DNA from: Quillaja saponaria | Lineage: Eukaryota > Streptophyta > Magnoliopsida > Fabales > Quillajaceae | NCBI GenBank assembly: GCA_029379385.1 | Contig: CM055611.1 | Coordinates: 6,448,001-6,512,000, forward strand | Length of the DNA stretch: 64,000 nt | Direction of reading: 5' to 3' | Shown here: positions 11,996 through 23,582 of the stretch, piece after piece | Position numbering within the stretch: the stretch's first letter is position 1 | How the letters are laid out: each line of letters begins with the position of its first letter | Position numbers and translations under genes: made by a program | The notes under the pieces: generated by a model | Databases searched by the model: none | What the model saw: only the letters and a program-made list of their open reading frames with translations | Told to the model about the DNA's origin: nothing

Positions 11996-14900
11996 TGTTA
12001 TAACTCACATAACCCAATATTATTAAATTGAGTTTTAGATGTAATGAGTAAATTTTTGTAATAAAAATAATAAATACATAAAAAAACTAATTAATTAATA
12101 ATACAATTGAAAATGATATAACCCGATGTAGTAGGATATGTTTTAAGATTTTCTTTATGTATAACTTGTTATGGAAATGTAAATAAAATTTTGATCAAGT
12201 AAATTAAATTGATTGAATGAGTTATAACTTAATCTCCATCACAAAGTAGTTTCACTTTGACTCAAATTATTATTATTTTTTTGAATTTTGTTTTATTTCC
12301 CTTTTTTCTTTTTATCTCTTTTTTAATTTTATTTTTTTAGATTGCCACTGTCCCCTGTTTTTAGTATGCTTCATCGCCATTGTTTAAGTATATAACTTTT
12401 TTTTTGCCTTTCCTCTTGTTTTAGCCAAGGAACAACTTACTTTAGCGGCATCACCTTTCTTCTTTCTTTGCCTTTGTCAATCTCTTTCCTGCCTAGCCGT
12501 TTAAGGTGTCCAAGAATCACCCTTAGCAACTTGTTTTAAGCTTTACATCCTTTGAGTCTTATAACCCCTTCCAGCCATGAGCTTCAATTATAGAACATCA
12601 AGTCCTTCTTTTTCTAGCTATAAATTAGCCCTTGTTTTCCTGCATTACTCTAGTCAAAAAAAGCAACCAATGTCCTTTATTTTGGACTGCTACCAAGTAA
12701 CTTCTTCCTTCCCTTATTCAACCGAAATCTTCAGTCTTTATCAAATAGCTACTGATCCCACACCTCACCTGACTATCCCTGCTACTCACTCAAATGTGCC
12801 TTTTCTAGCAAAAAGAAGAAGTGGGTTCATCCCAAAAGCATACATAGCTATTTGGGATTTATCCTCCATGTCTCCAGTTTTAGCTAAGATAAACAATTCG
12901 ATTATTGTAATTGACAACTATGATAGCTTCACCTATAATCCTTGCCAAGGTAATAGTTTTTCTTGTATTGTATATGGTCATAGTGATGCTTGAATAGTGA
13001 CATAATTCAGAACTTCAAATAAGTACATCTAGTGTTCTCCATTCAAATATGCAACTAAATCATAATCACATTTTTTTTTTTATTCCAACATTTATAAAAA
13101 TCTAAATGGTGTGTCTTCCATAAATTCTTTTCCTCTATCTAACTCCAGCAATGGGAATCAACAATTGGAAACTTGTAAAAAAAAAAAACTTTTAGGTTAC
13201 TTTGATTAGCTAAGTCTAAATTAGAACTTGGAAACTTAATAATGTGAACGTTGATGAATTGTGAATTTTATTAGGAGAAATATTTATGTACACATACACA
13301 TATTAATAGAAGGAAATCATGCATTCAAGATGTTTGATAAAATATCTACAAGAAACTAGTTATAACTTTATGAGTAAAACTTGGTAGTTTTAATTCTTTT
13401 TAGTCATTATTAGAATTTGAAAATAAGAGCAAGGAATGGTTGGTTAATGTGGTGAGTTGGGAATTTAATGAAAGTGGGTAGTGAGTATGAACAAGGGATG
13501 TTTAGTGTGAGGTGAAGTGTTGTAAATGGGAGTTAGGTGGTTTTGAAAGGATGTAGGGTCATATTTATGGGTTAGAAAAATCCTATGTTTCAGGGTGCTT
13601 TTGGAGCTGAATTAAATTAAGACTTCAAAAGAGAAAGTGTAGCTTAAGATTTTGAGATATTTTTTGTTAAATTTTGTAACCTGGTTTTAAGTATATTTGT
13701 CAGTAGAGCTGCTGGACTGTAGCTAGGTCCATGCAAGATTTTAAAGAGCTTCAGTTAGTTCGGGAGACTTTGTCATAGGTTGTAGTTTGAATTAGCCTAG
13801 GACCTCCAAATAAAAGTTGTTCCTAACATACTAAAGAGTAAATCTGAAGTGGTGCATGTCTTAATTCTATGTTTTGTGTATTTTGGGTATTAGAAATTCA
13901 TGGCTGTGATTTTTGGGTCCCAATTGTACCTGTTTTGAAGTAATTAAGATTAGGGGGTCTTAAATGATGAATTAGGGGAAGAGTTCTGTAGATAAAATGT
14001 TCCTAAAATCCTTAAATACTATATTGAAAAGTTTCGTAATTTATTTCCTAAGTATAAGAATTCTATAAGCATCGAAATTACAGGTTGGCAACAAAAAAAT
14101 TAGGCAATGCCATATTTTTTTTCATGTGAAGAATTAAATAATTTCAAACCAGATTTTAAAAGAATTTTCTAAATACAAAAGGTATTTAACGTCCTAAAGA
14201 TAATTTTTAGACTTAGTTTTATTAAATTTGGTTAAATATGTAAGTGAAAACAAACATATATCCAAAGGGGTTGTGAAAATACCAAAAAGTAGTAAACTTT
14301 AAATAATTAATTTTACTAATATACACATCCAAATAATATATATGATACCTATCTAGAAATATATACTTGTCTATTAATAAATGCAACAAACGGAATTAGA
14401 TTTTCTTTTTCTTAGAGAAAGTTATGTTCAATTAACTAAGATAAGGTCAGAGCTGCCAAAATCCTGTTTTTGTAAAATTTGATGCAACTTCAAAGAATAA
14501 ACTGTATTGATATATAAATCTGAAAATTACAAATGATATACCATTATAAAGCTACACGTGTCTAGTATTTAATAAAATTTTACAAAACTGGATTTGGAAT
14601 TTTCTAGAGAAAGATATGACTATTAGAGTGAACACTATTCCAAACCTCAAGTATGGACAGTTTCGATATTTCTCCTCACTAGTGTTTTCTATCTTTTCTA
14701 ATAGTTTCTTTCTACCATATGCATTGTCAAGATATCTAAAATGTCTCTTTATTATCAACCTTACTATATAAAGTACAATTCATACTACTTGACATTCAAT
14801 GACTTAATAGAAAATTTTCATAAAGAAACCTATATAATCTTAGTAGTTAAAAGATTATAATAATAACATTTATGAACTAAGTATTATTTGGAAATATGAA

Positions 14901-16131
14901 TTTCAGTTCTAGATCCTAATGTAGACTTGATGAGACGCGTGAACGCAAGTGTAATTGACAAATGAAATCGATTAAAAGTGAATGGTTAATTATTACCCAT
15001 TAGTTGCTAGATTAGTGTATTTGATTGTTTGATATATGTATGTACATATATGTTATATAGAAGGTGAATAAGAATTGTATTATTATGATTGAGTTATATG
15101 AATTGTGTTTGATGTTTGAAATTGTTTGTTGTTGATAAAGGCCAACGAAGTGAATTGTTTTGCCAAAATGATTTATTTCCGAAAATGAAATCTAGGTGCA
15201 CCTAGGACGTTTTAAGATGTTCTGATTTTGATAAGTGTTTTAAAAGAATTGAGTGCTTAATCCCGGTAGGTGGATTTGAAGTAGGGATTCAATGATTTTT
15301 ATTTCAATGATTATGTTTCTAATTCTGTTTAGTGTGCAGGAGCAAAACTGCCTTGTGGGAGGTGGTGTGTGGGGCTGAGTTACTCAGTTGGCCCCTTGCT
15401 TGTTTTGTATGTTTTGATTGTTTTGTTTGTGATTATGAACTTCTTATATTTGAATTGAGTTATATGTGATAAAACATGTGAATCATGGCTTTATGAGAAT
15501 TACATATACGAGCTTATACTATTGAATTAAAACATCAAAATTGTTACTTAAGATTAAAAGATGATATAATGCTTTGTGTGATGCTAGTACCCTTTGGGAA
15601 TGATTTTCCACTCGCGAAATCCATATGACTCACCCCTTTTCTTATGGATTTTTTTTAGTAACAAAAGTTCAATATATGGCATTGTCGAGCTCGTAACCGA
15701 CCTACAAAGTATGGCAAAGTAATTTTCAAAATCTCATACTTGAGTTAATGATGAAAGTTTGCAAGTCACACTAGAACTATGAGGTGTCTAATTTTGAATG
15801 ATGTAATAGTCTAGTTATTTGTCTTGTTTATGATATGGATAGAGCAAAGCTTCTTGTTGTCTTTGTGTTGTTGTTGAGTGAAAACAAGGAACATATGTGT
15901 TTATATTTTGAGACATGTTCCATATTATAGGGAACTTTTGCCGAAATTTTCAGTAAATTATTATTTGTTTCAGTAAAGAAACTTTCATATTTAATTTCTA
16001 TTTTATAAAATTTACTTTTATTTTTTAGTTGGGTTAAGAGTCGTGTTTGTTACTTTGTTTTGAAGTCAGGGTTACAGAGGTTTGGTTATCCAATTCCTCT
16101 AACTGATTATGCTTCCGTGAAGGGTGTGACA
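11996..16131 (-). mobile_element. Solo LTR1 (4,136 bp), TSD GTTAA
   Basis: On the + strand it begins TGTTATAACTCACATAACCC and ends GGGTGTGACA. Perfect 5-bp target duplications GTTAA flank it (11,991-11,995 and 16,132-16,136), and sequence of the duplicated segment resumes on both sides. No internal gag-pol region is present, so it is a solo LTR left by LTR-LTR recombination. Shared blocks with the other LTRs include 13,430-14,900 and the last ~900 bp. It also contains an anthranilate synthase exon fragment at 12,577-12,949. Confidence 0.85.
12577..12949 (+). pseudogene. ASB-like: Anthranilate synthase beta-subunit exon 1 fragment
   Basis: ATG-led open frame with a Ser-rich, transit-peptide-like N-terminus (MSFNYRTSSPSFSSYKLAL), a basic region (FLAKRRSGFIPKAYIAI), then IIVIDNYDSFTYNPCQ at residues ~108-123. 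The last block is the opening beta-strand motif of the glutamine amidotransferase subunit of plant anthranilate synthase (tryptophan synthesis, plastid), where TYNLCQ is usual; here Leu is Pro. A donor-like AGGTAATAG follows at once, matching where I remember the first intron of plant ASB genes. No later exon or catalytic Cys region is present. It lies inside solo LTR1, so it is a captured fragment, not a working gene. The aminodeoxychorismate synthase relative usually reads IDNYDSYTYN, which fits less well. Confidence 0.65.
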
Positions 16132-17118
16132 GTTAAACCAGTTTCCAAATCCATTAAGCTAACTACTGTTATAACCCAATATCCTAATTGGTATTTAAAA
16201 ATGTTGTAAGTAAATTATTATGATTACGTAAATCTTAAACTTTCATGAAATAAATTAAAATAAGAGAACATTTGAATACATATACGTAAATTAAAGTCCA
16301 CCACTCTATTGATTGACTTGCATTTAAATTGTATTTTAAGTGAAAATAGTATAAATATATATATTTATATATATGTAGCAAGTTAAAAATAAATAATTGA
16401 TATATTTATATGGATTAATATACACCACAAGTAGTAAGAGAAGCTTAAAACCATAAGTTTATGTTATATTATTTGTTTGTTTGTTTTTTCCTCCTTGCCT
16501 AAACTGACCTATTATTCCATTTCTCTTTGATTATCTTTCTTTGGCTGTTTGTTTTCAAAAACTCTTCCCCCGTTCCTTTTTGTGTCACCGTGACCCTTTG
16601 CAATTCTTGCAATCAAGTGCAGAAAAGTGAAGAGCTTTATATCCTCTTTTGTTGTGAGACTTGTTGAAGTGAAAATGATAGGTTGTTGCTGGGCTTGAAT
16701 TCATAAGCCCCCGTACCTATCCCTTGCATAAATATTTTGGTTAGAGGTCGGGCAGCAAGCTAGTCCGGTCGAAGCTTGCAACATCTAGGAAGCATCCAAC
16801 CCTTCTGGTAGTAGTTTGAAGGCATGAGGATGCTGGCCATCATAAGGATAGTGATGGTACTAGTCAAAAAATAGCAAGAAAAAGGAAGTGAAGTTGTCCT
16901 AGTGGTGCTCTATATTATCCGTGGGTGATAGTTAGTGGAGTAGTTTCGGAGAATATTTAAAAGGAAGGTTAGTTAGTTATTGGGCAACAAGGGACCTTAT
17001 TTCCTTTTTGGTTTTTATGTAAGTTTTTATTGGATTTGTAATGTTGATTGTAGATAAGTTGATTATTTGAGTGTTAATAATTATAGTTATGGTATCAATA
17101 GTTAAATAATTAGTATAT

Positions 17119-17138
17119 ATATATATATATATATATAA
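17119..17138. repeat. (TA)n microsatellite in LTR2
   Basis: About ten TA dinucleotides in a row within LTR2. Confidence 0.85.
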
Positions 17139-18119
17139 AGATTAGGATTATATATATAAGTGTTAATAGAAGTTAAATAATGGATTATATTAAATTGATA
17201 AATGAACCATGAATAATGTAAGATACAATAAAATGGTTCTAATGGTATTGGAAGGCATGTATATACTTATGAATTTGTATATTTGTGAGTTTAAATGAAA
17301 GGATATTTACTAGTTATTTAATACAATATTTAAAGGAACTTAAATATCAATCTATATATGGAAGTTGCTTCACGTAAGTTTCATTAGTCATATACCAAAT
17401 TAAAGATAGTGAAGTTAAATAATTTAACGCTAAACTATAAAATTCGAATGCTTAAGTAAATTGAAGTAATTAACTTTATTTTAAGATACTTGGTAATGTG
17501 TTCAAAAAAAGTTATTAATTGTCTATGTATACAAGATGATAATTTTATAGAATTAATTATGTAGTGATTACTTTAAATAATAGATGAACTTATTATTTTT
17601 AGCTCCAGACCATATCAAAGATACTCCGACACAGTTGCAGTTTAGACAAAATGACGAGTTTTATGAGTAAATTACGTGCATTTTGGTTGCCAGATTATTA
17701 TGTGCAATTATATGTATATTTGAATAAATGTGCTATATGAAAAAATAATAATAATAAGCAAGTGCAGTATTTCAATGATTTATTTGAATTATGTTTGCTT
17801 GATATTGTTTATGATTGATAAAGGCCAACAAAGTAAAAATTTCTGAGGAATAATTTTTATTTCCGAATGTAAAATCCAAGTGCACCTAGGATATTTGATT
17901 TTAAATTCTGAGATATTTTGATTCTGATAATTTTTTTTCTTTCTAAAATTTGAGTGCTCAGCCCCAGTAGGATGGATTATTTACTGAGATTAATCTATTA
18001 TGCTAGAGCGTAAATGTCCAGTGGAGGATGATACTGTTGTACGGTACTGAGTTATTCATTGGCCATTTGTTTGCTTTGTATGCTTTGTCAAAATTAAGAA
18101 CTTCGGATACTTTAATTGA

Positions 18120-18460
18120 CTTATATATATTGTGAAACATGTGAATCAGTGATTTTACTATGATTACTACAGTGAGATTAAATAAGAATATGTGTGATTA
18201 CGTATTGTGTGATAATGGTACTCTCAGGGTACATGGTTTACTATCTGAGTTCTTATGACTCACTCTTTCCTCTGTAGTTAGTTGGATACTTGAATTAACG
18301 TATAAATATCAGTGAAACATGTGAATCGTGACTTTATTATGATTATTACATGAGATTAAATAAGGATATGTGTTATTATGTGTTGTGTGATGCTGGTACT
18401 CTCAGGGTACGTGGTTCACTCTCTGAGTTCTTGTGACTCACTCTTTCCTCTATGGTTAGT
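18120..18460. repeat. ~180-bp tandem duplication inside LTR2
   Basis: Two adjacent copies share 'gtgaaacatgtgaatc', 'ctctcagggtac' and 'tgactcactctttcctct', offset by about 180 bp. The other LTRs have this block once. Confidence 0.75.
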
Positions 18461-18936
18461 TTTTTTAGTATCAAGGAAACACAGTTCACCATGTCAGGAT
18501 TTGTTACTTGTTGACACTGTTGCAGCAAAGTATACCTCTGAATCACACACTTGAAGCTGATATAGCGACACTTGTAGTCACTTAAGGCTTTATGCATTAT
18601 TGTATACATCGAATTAACTATGGTAATTTGATTTATTGTTAGGAGCAAAGCTCTACTGTATACTGTGATATTATGGTTTATTAGTAAATTGTAAACATAA
18701 TTATTTATATGACATGTTCCACTTTATGGGGAACTTCTATCAAATTTTCAGTAAATATTATATATTTAATAACCTAGTTCATGATTTTTTTGTTAATTCA
18801 GTAAAGCTTTCTTAGTCTTAACTACAATTTATTTAAGAATCAATGATGCATTGTAAATAATTATTCAGGGTTACTGAGAGTTTGGTTATCCACTCATCTG
18901 GCCAATCATACCTTTATTTGAGGGTGTGACAAATAC

Positions 18937-19159
18937 AATCTCATTTTGTAAATAAACATAACTTCTACTTTTTAATATTGATGTCTCTAAGAAAATTTAT
19001 ACTTTTATTGTGTAAAACTTCAAATCTCTACTGAAAAACACAAAAACTACAACTTTGATAATTGAAAATAAAATTTGAAGAAGAATATACATTGAAATAG
19101 AATAAGAAACAAAATAAAATAGTTTCGAAGGGAAAACCTTTTTAATGAAGAAACTAAAT
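18937..19159. repeat. Duplicated segment, copy A, middle part
   Basis: Continues the copy A/copy B homology (partner about 29,445-29,668): 'tctctaagaaaatt', 'aagaatatac', 'tttttaatgaa' occur in order in both. Bounded by LTR2 on the left and LTR3 on the right. Confidence 0.75.
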
Positions 19160-19842
19160 TGTTATAACCCAATATTAAAATATGAATTTTAATAATTTGG
19201 TGAAATTCTTGATCATAAAAGTAGATGCAGACATATAAAATAAATTAAATATTATACATATATATATAAACACATGTGACAAGATTAAATGTGGATCACA
19301 TAATTGAACCTTGATTTTGACCCTGGAGCTTGTTTTATTTCTTTCTTTTTCCTTTTTTTTTTGGTTTTTTTTTTCATCCACTGCCTTTACCTTTCCCTTT
19401 TATTTTCTGGCCGAGATTCTTCTTTCTTGAACCTTCCTTGCTTGTCCATATCCTTCTTTCTCTTCTTCCCCTGTTCAGTTTCACAAAGCTTCTAGCTCAT
19501 CTTATTCAACGGAGAGCCTCCTCCTTTGCTTCATTCAGCTTGCTTCCTTCTGGCCTTGCAGTCCCATTCAACTTATGGTGCTCCTCCTCATCCAAGCCAT
19601 GTGGCAGCTGACTATGAGCTCCAGCCACCACTGGTCTTGTTTTGGGTAGCAGCCTACTCCATTTTGCAGCTATAGTCTCCTTTCTTTGATAGCAACTTCA
19701 ACTGCCTCTTCAACCCCTAACAAGCTGCTTAGCAACCTTTGTTTGAGGTAAATCCTAACTACTTCAAATCTAGTTGATTTACTAGTTTTTCTTGGAACTA
19801 GTTGCTGCCCTTTTGGTTTCTTGGATGGTTGTAGGAATTAGA
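19160..19842 (-). mobile_element. Solo LTR3, left piece, TSD TAAAT/AAAAT
   Basis: Starts TGTTATAACCCAATATTA after TAAAT (19,155-19,159). A pyrimidine-rich tract (19,330-19,500) gives spurious open frames. Interrupted at 19,842 by LTR4; resumes at 23,583. Confidence 0.8.
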
Positions 19843-22800
19843 TGTTATAACCCTCATAACCTGATATCGAAAAATTAAATTTTTATACACAATGTATAAA
19901 TTTTTGATATAAGATGATAAATACGTAAACAAAGTAAATAAGTAACAGTGTAATTGATATATTATAACCCATTAATTAAAATTTGATTAACTTGGAACTT
20001 GATTTTTATTTGGTTTAAAATTTCTTAATAAGTGAAATAAAATATAATCAATGTTAAACTTATAAGACTTTGACCAAGAATTAATTTATTTTTTTACCTT
20101 ATATTCTATTCCATTTTTTTTCTCTCTTATTTCCTCATAGTTGGCCGAATTTCCTCTAAAATTCTTCATCCACCAACTTTTACTCATTGTCCTAGAAATT
20201 TCTGGTGCTTTCCCCACTTCAACCAAGAACACGTTGCTTCTTTCTTTCTTGTGGGTTCTTGATCTTTCCTAGTTCAACTCCTTTCTTCACCCTAGTGCCA
20301 TAGAAACTAATTGGAGTAACAACCTTGGTCCATGAAGCCTTCGTTTATGGTGCTTCGTCCATGAAATTTCCTACTAGCCGAGGAAGGTGAGTCTTCCTCT
20401 TGCTGATTTTGTTTTGTTTTCCTTTTTTGTGTCAGGCTGGTATGTGAGCTTTAGGAAGCCACAAAGTATTACTATTTCGTTCTTGCTTGGGCAGCTAATA
20501 CTTCCCCTGTTTTGGTTGCTTTAAAATTTCATGATTACTTTTTATTTTCAGCCAAGCTACTTCATTCTATAACAGTGAGCTCTTTTTCCTTCCGTTGCAG
20601 CTCAGTTTGCCTTCATCCATCTTGTAAATTTCAGCTTGGTTAACTTTGCTGGCCGTGAGTTATTGGTTCCATTACTGTAGCTTTGGTTAGTTTCCTGCGT
20701 GAGTCGGTTGGTTGGTGGACTATTAGGGAGGTGGTGCAACTCTATTCAGCATCAAGGAGGCGTGACACTTTGCTCTGGAAGATGGTAGCAACTTGAATGT
20801 GTGGTTAAAGGGTGAGGGTTGGTTCTTAGTAATAATGTTTTGTTAGTTTAATTGCTTCAAATTTATAGTATTCTTAGGGATTAATGTTGTGGTGGAAAGG
20901 TTATATGAAATTGAATTACGAATCTTGAATAAGAAACAAGAAAAGTGATGGGTTATTAAGGCTGACCATTGGAGGGTTGATGTGAGTTGTTGGTAAATCA
21001 AAATGATATAAAGGAGTAGTAGCTTCTAAAAGATTAAGTTAACCTTAAAACAAACGTGGAATATGAATAATTGTAGCTTAATGAGTAAAAATTGGTTAGA
21101 TTGATATGGAAAGTGACAACTTAAGTTCTTGATTTATTCTAATTCACTAATACAATCTTGAATTGAATTGGATTAGGAAGTAATGTTAGTGAATGAGTGT
21201 TGAAGTGATAAGTATGAATTGGAGCTTGAAAGTGGTGGAAAATGAGAGTTAAGTGGGTTTTGAAGGGGGTGCAGGGGCAGATTTCGTGGATGAAAGAAAT
21301 CCTAGGTTTCATATAATTTTGGAGTTGAATTAAATTAAGGGTTCAAAAGAGAAAGTATACCTTAGGATCTTGGGATGTTGTCTACAAAATTTTGTAGCCT
21401 GGTTCCAAGTATGTCATTATTTAAAGCTAGTTAAACTGCAGGCTAGGTCATGCAAGAATTTTTAGTGAACCTCAATCAATTCATGAGACTTTATCAGGTC
21501 TGTAGTTAGGAATTCGCATAGGACCTGTAAATAAAAGTTATTCCTAGTATACTAAAGAGAAAATATGGAGTTTTATAGGTTTTAATTCCTTGTTCTGAAT
21601 ATTTTGGAGGATGATGGAAGTTAGGGTTATGATTTTCGGAATTTTATTAAACCTATTGTAGTGTAATTGACTTTAGAGAGGTCTTGCAAAATGAATTAGG
21701 AGAAGAGTGCTGAAAGTGAAATGTTGCCTAACATCTTGAAATACCGTATTTGAAAGTTTCATAATTTATTTCTTAAGCATGAGAATTCTACAAATGTTAG
21801 AATCAGCGTCAAGAAATCAGAATGTTATGGGTGCCCTGTTTTCAGTTCATGTAAGAAATTGAATAGGGTTTAAGACTAATTTTAGGAAAAGTTTCAAAGT
21901 AAGAAAGATAGATATACTTGTCTATTAATAAACCTGATAAACGGAATTGGAGTTCCTTTTTCCTAAAGAAAGTTATGTTCAATTAATTAAGGTAAGGTCA
22001 GAGCTATCAAAATCCTTCATTTTTCAGAATTTGATGCAACTTCAAAAATAAACTATATTGATATACAAATCTAAAAATTACAAATGATATACCATTATAA
22101 AGCTACATGTGTCTAGTATTTAATAAATTTTACGAAATAGAATTTGTAATTTCCTAGAGGAAAGATATGACTGTTAAAGTAAACACTAGTCCAAACTCTA
22201 AGTTTGGACAGTTTCAACATCTTTAACTCACTCGTGTTTTCTAACTTTCTACTACTTTTCTACTAGTTTCTACCCTAAGCATTATCAAGACATCCAAAAT
22301 GTCTTTTCACTATCAACCTTACTGCATAAAGTACAATTTACACTACTTGACATATAATAGCCCTAATAGAAAAACTTTAATAAAGAAACCTATGTAAGTC
22401 GATATATATAAGCTTAGTAATTAAAAGGTTATAACAATAACATTGATGAACTAAGTATTATTTAGGAATATGGATTTTAGTTACGGATCCTAATATGAAC
22501 CTGATGAGATGCGCGAACACAAGTGCAAGTGACGAATATAATCAATTAAAGGTGAGTAGTTAATTGTTGTCTTTAGGGGCTAGATTATTAGGTGTAATTG
22601 TATATGTATTTAAATAAATATGATAATGTATTTTTTTAGTGAATTATTTGAATCATGCTTGTTTGAAATTGTATGTGGTTGATAAGGGCCAACAAATTAA
22701 AATTTTCCAAGAAATGATTTTTAGTTCCGGAACTGAGATCCAAGTGCACCCAGGATACTCTGATAAATGTTTTTTTAAATTGAGTGTTCAGTCCTAGTGA

Positions 22801-23577
22801 GATAGGATTATGTACTGAGAATAATTTGTTGTGCGGGCAGCGTAAATGCCCAGCAATGGGTGATACTGTTATGCAGGGTTGGAATGACTCGTTGGCTCTT
22901 TGATTGCTCTACTTAATACTATTGCTTTGGTTGATTTATGATCTGTGTATCATGCAAATTATAAATTTATGATGATTAAAATATGAATTAAGATGTGACA
23001 ATGTTGCATGATGTTACTTTATATGTTATACACTTGTGTGGTGTGATGTTAGTACCCTTTGGGTACGATTTTCCACTCATAGAGTCCATAGGAGTTTGGT
23101 AATAGGAGTTTGGTACATGGTGCCACCTGAGCTTGTAACTTGCCGATTGAGTACAAGCAAAGTATTTTCAGGATCTTAGACTTGCAGTCAATGATGAAAG
23201 TTTGGCAGTCACACTAGAAACTATGAGGTGTCTAATTTTAGTATGATGTAAGAGTCTAGTTACTTGTCTAGATTAAAAATGTAGACAGAGCGGAGCCCCT
23301 TGTTGTCTTTGTGTTAGTGTTAGTGTGAAATCAAGAACATAGGTGGTTGTATTTTGAGGCTTGATCTATATTGTTAGGAACCTCTACCAAAATTTTTCAG
23401 TAACTTGTTAACTGTTTCAGAAAATAAAATTTTATAACAAACTTATGTTTTATGAAAGTTACTTTTATCCTTTGGATGGGCCAAAAGTCATGTTTGTTAC
23501 TTTGTTTTGAATTTAGAGTTACGGAGATTTGGTTATCCAATCTTCCGGCCAGTCATACCTTAATAAGGGGTGTGACA
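19843..23577 (-). mobile_element. Solo LTR4 (3,735 bp) nested in LTR3, TSD TTAGA
   Basis: Begins TGTTATAACCCTCATAACC and ends AAGGGGTGTGACA. Perfect TTAGA duplications at 19,838-19,842 and 23,578-23,582 show that it inserted into LTR3. The region from about 21,180 is closely collinear with 13,430-16,131 of LTR1 (for example 'gctgaattaaattaag'-like and 'tacaaatgatataccattat' blocks). No gag-pol sequence inside. Confidence 0.85.
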
Positions 23578-23582
23578 TTAGA

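Larger units (their letters stand above)
16167..18931 (-). mobile_element. Solo LTR2 (2,765 bp), TSD ACTAC/AATAC
   Basis: Begins TGTTATAACCCAATATCC and ends AGGGTGTGACA. Flanks ACTAC (16,162-16,166) and AATAC (18,932-18,936) differ at one base, and the duplicated segment continues across it (compare 'gcaaactacaatttcatt' in copy B). It is about 1 kb shorter than its relatives: the block seen at 13,430-14,900 of LTR1 is missing. It holds a tandem duplication near 18,120-18,440. Confidence 0.8.

Noticed and set aside
19304..19611. Phe/Leu-rich open frames of 63 and 93 codons
   Set aside because: Translations of a pyrimidine tract inside solo LTR3; no Met context or domain.
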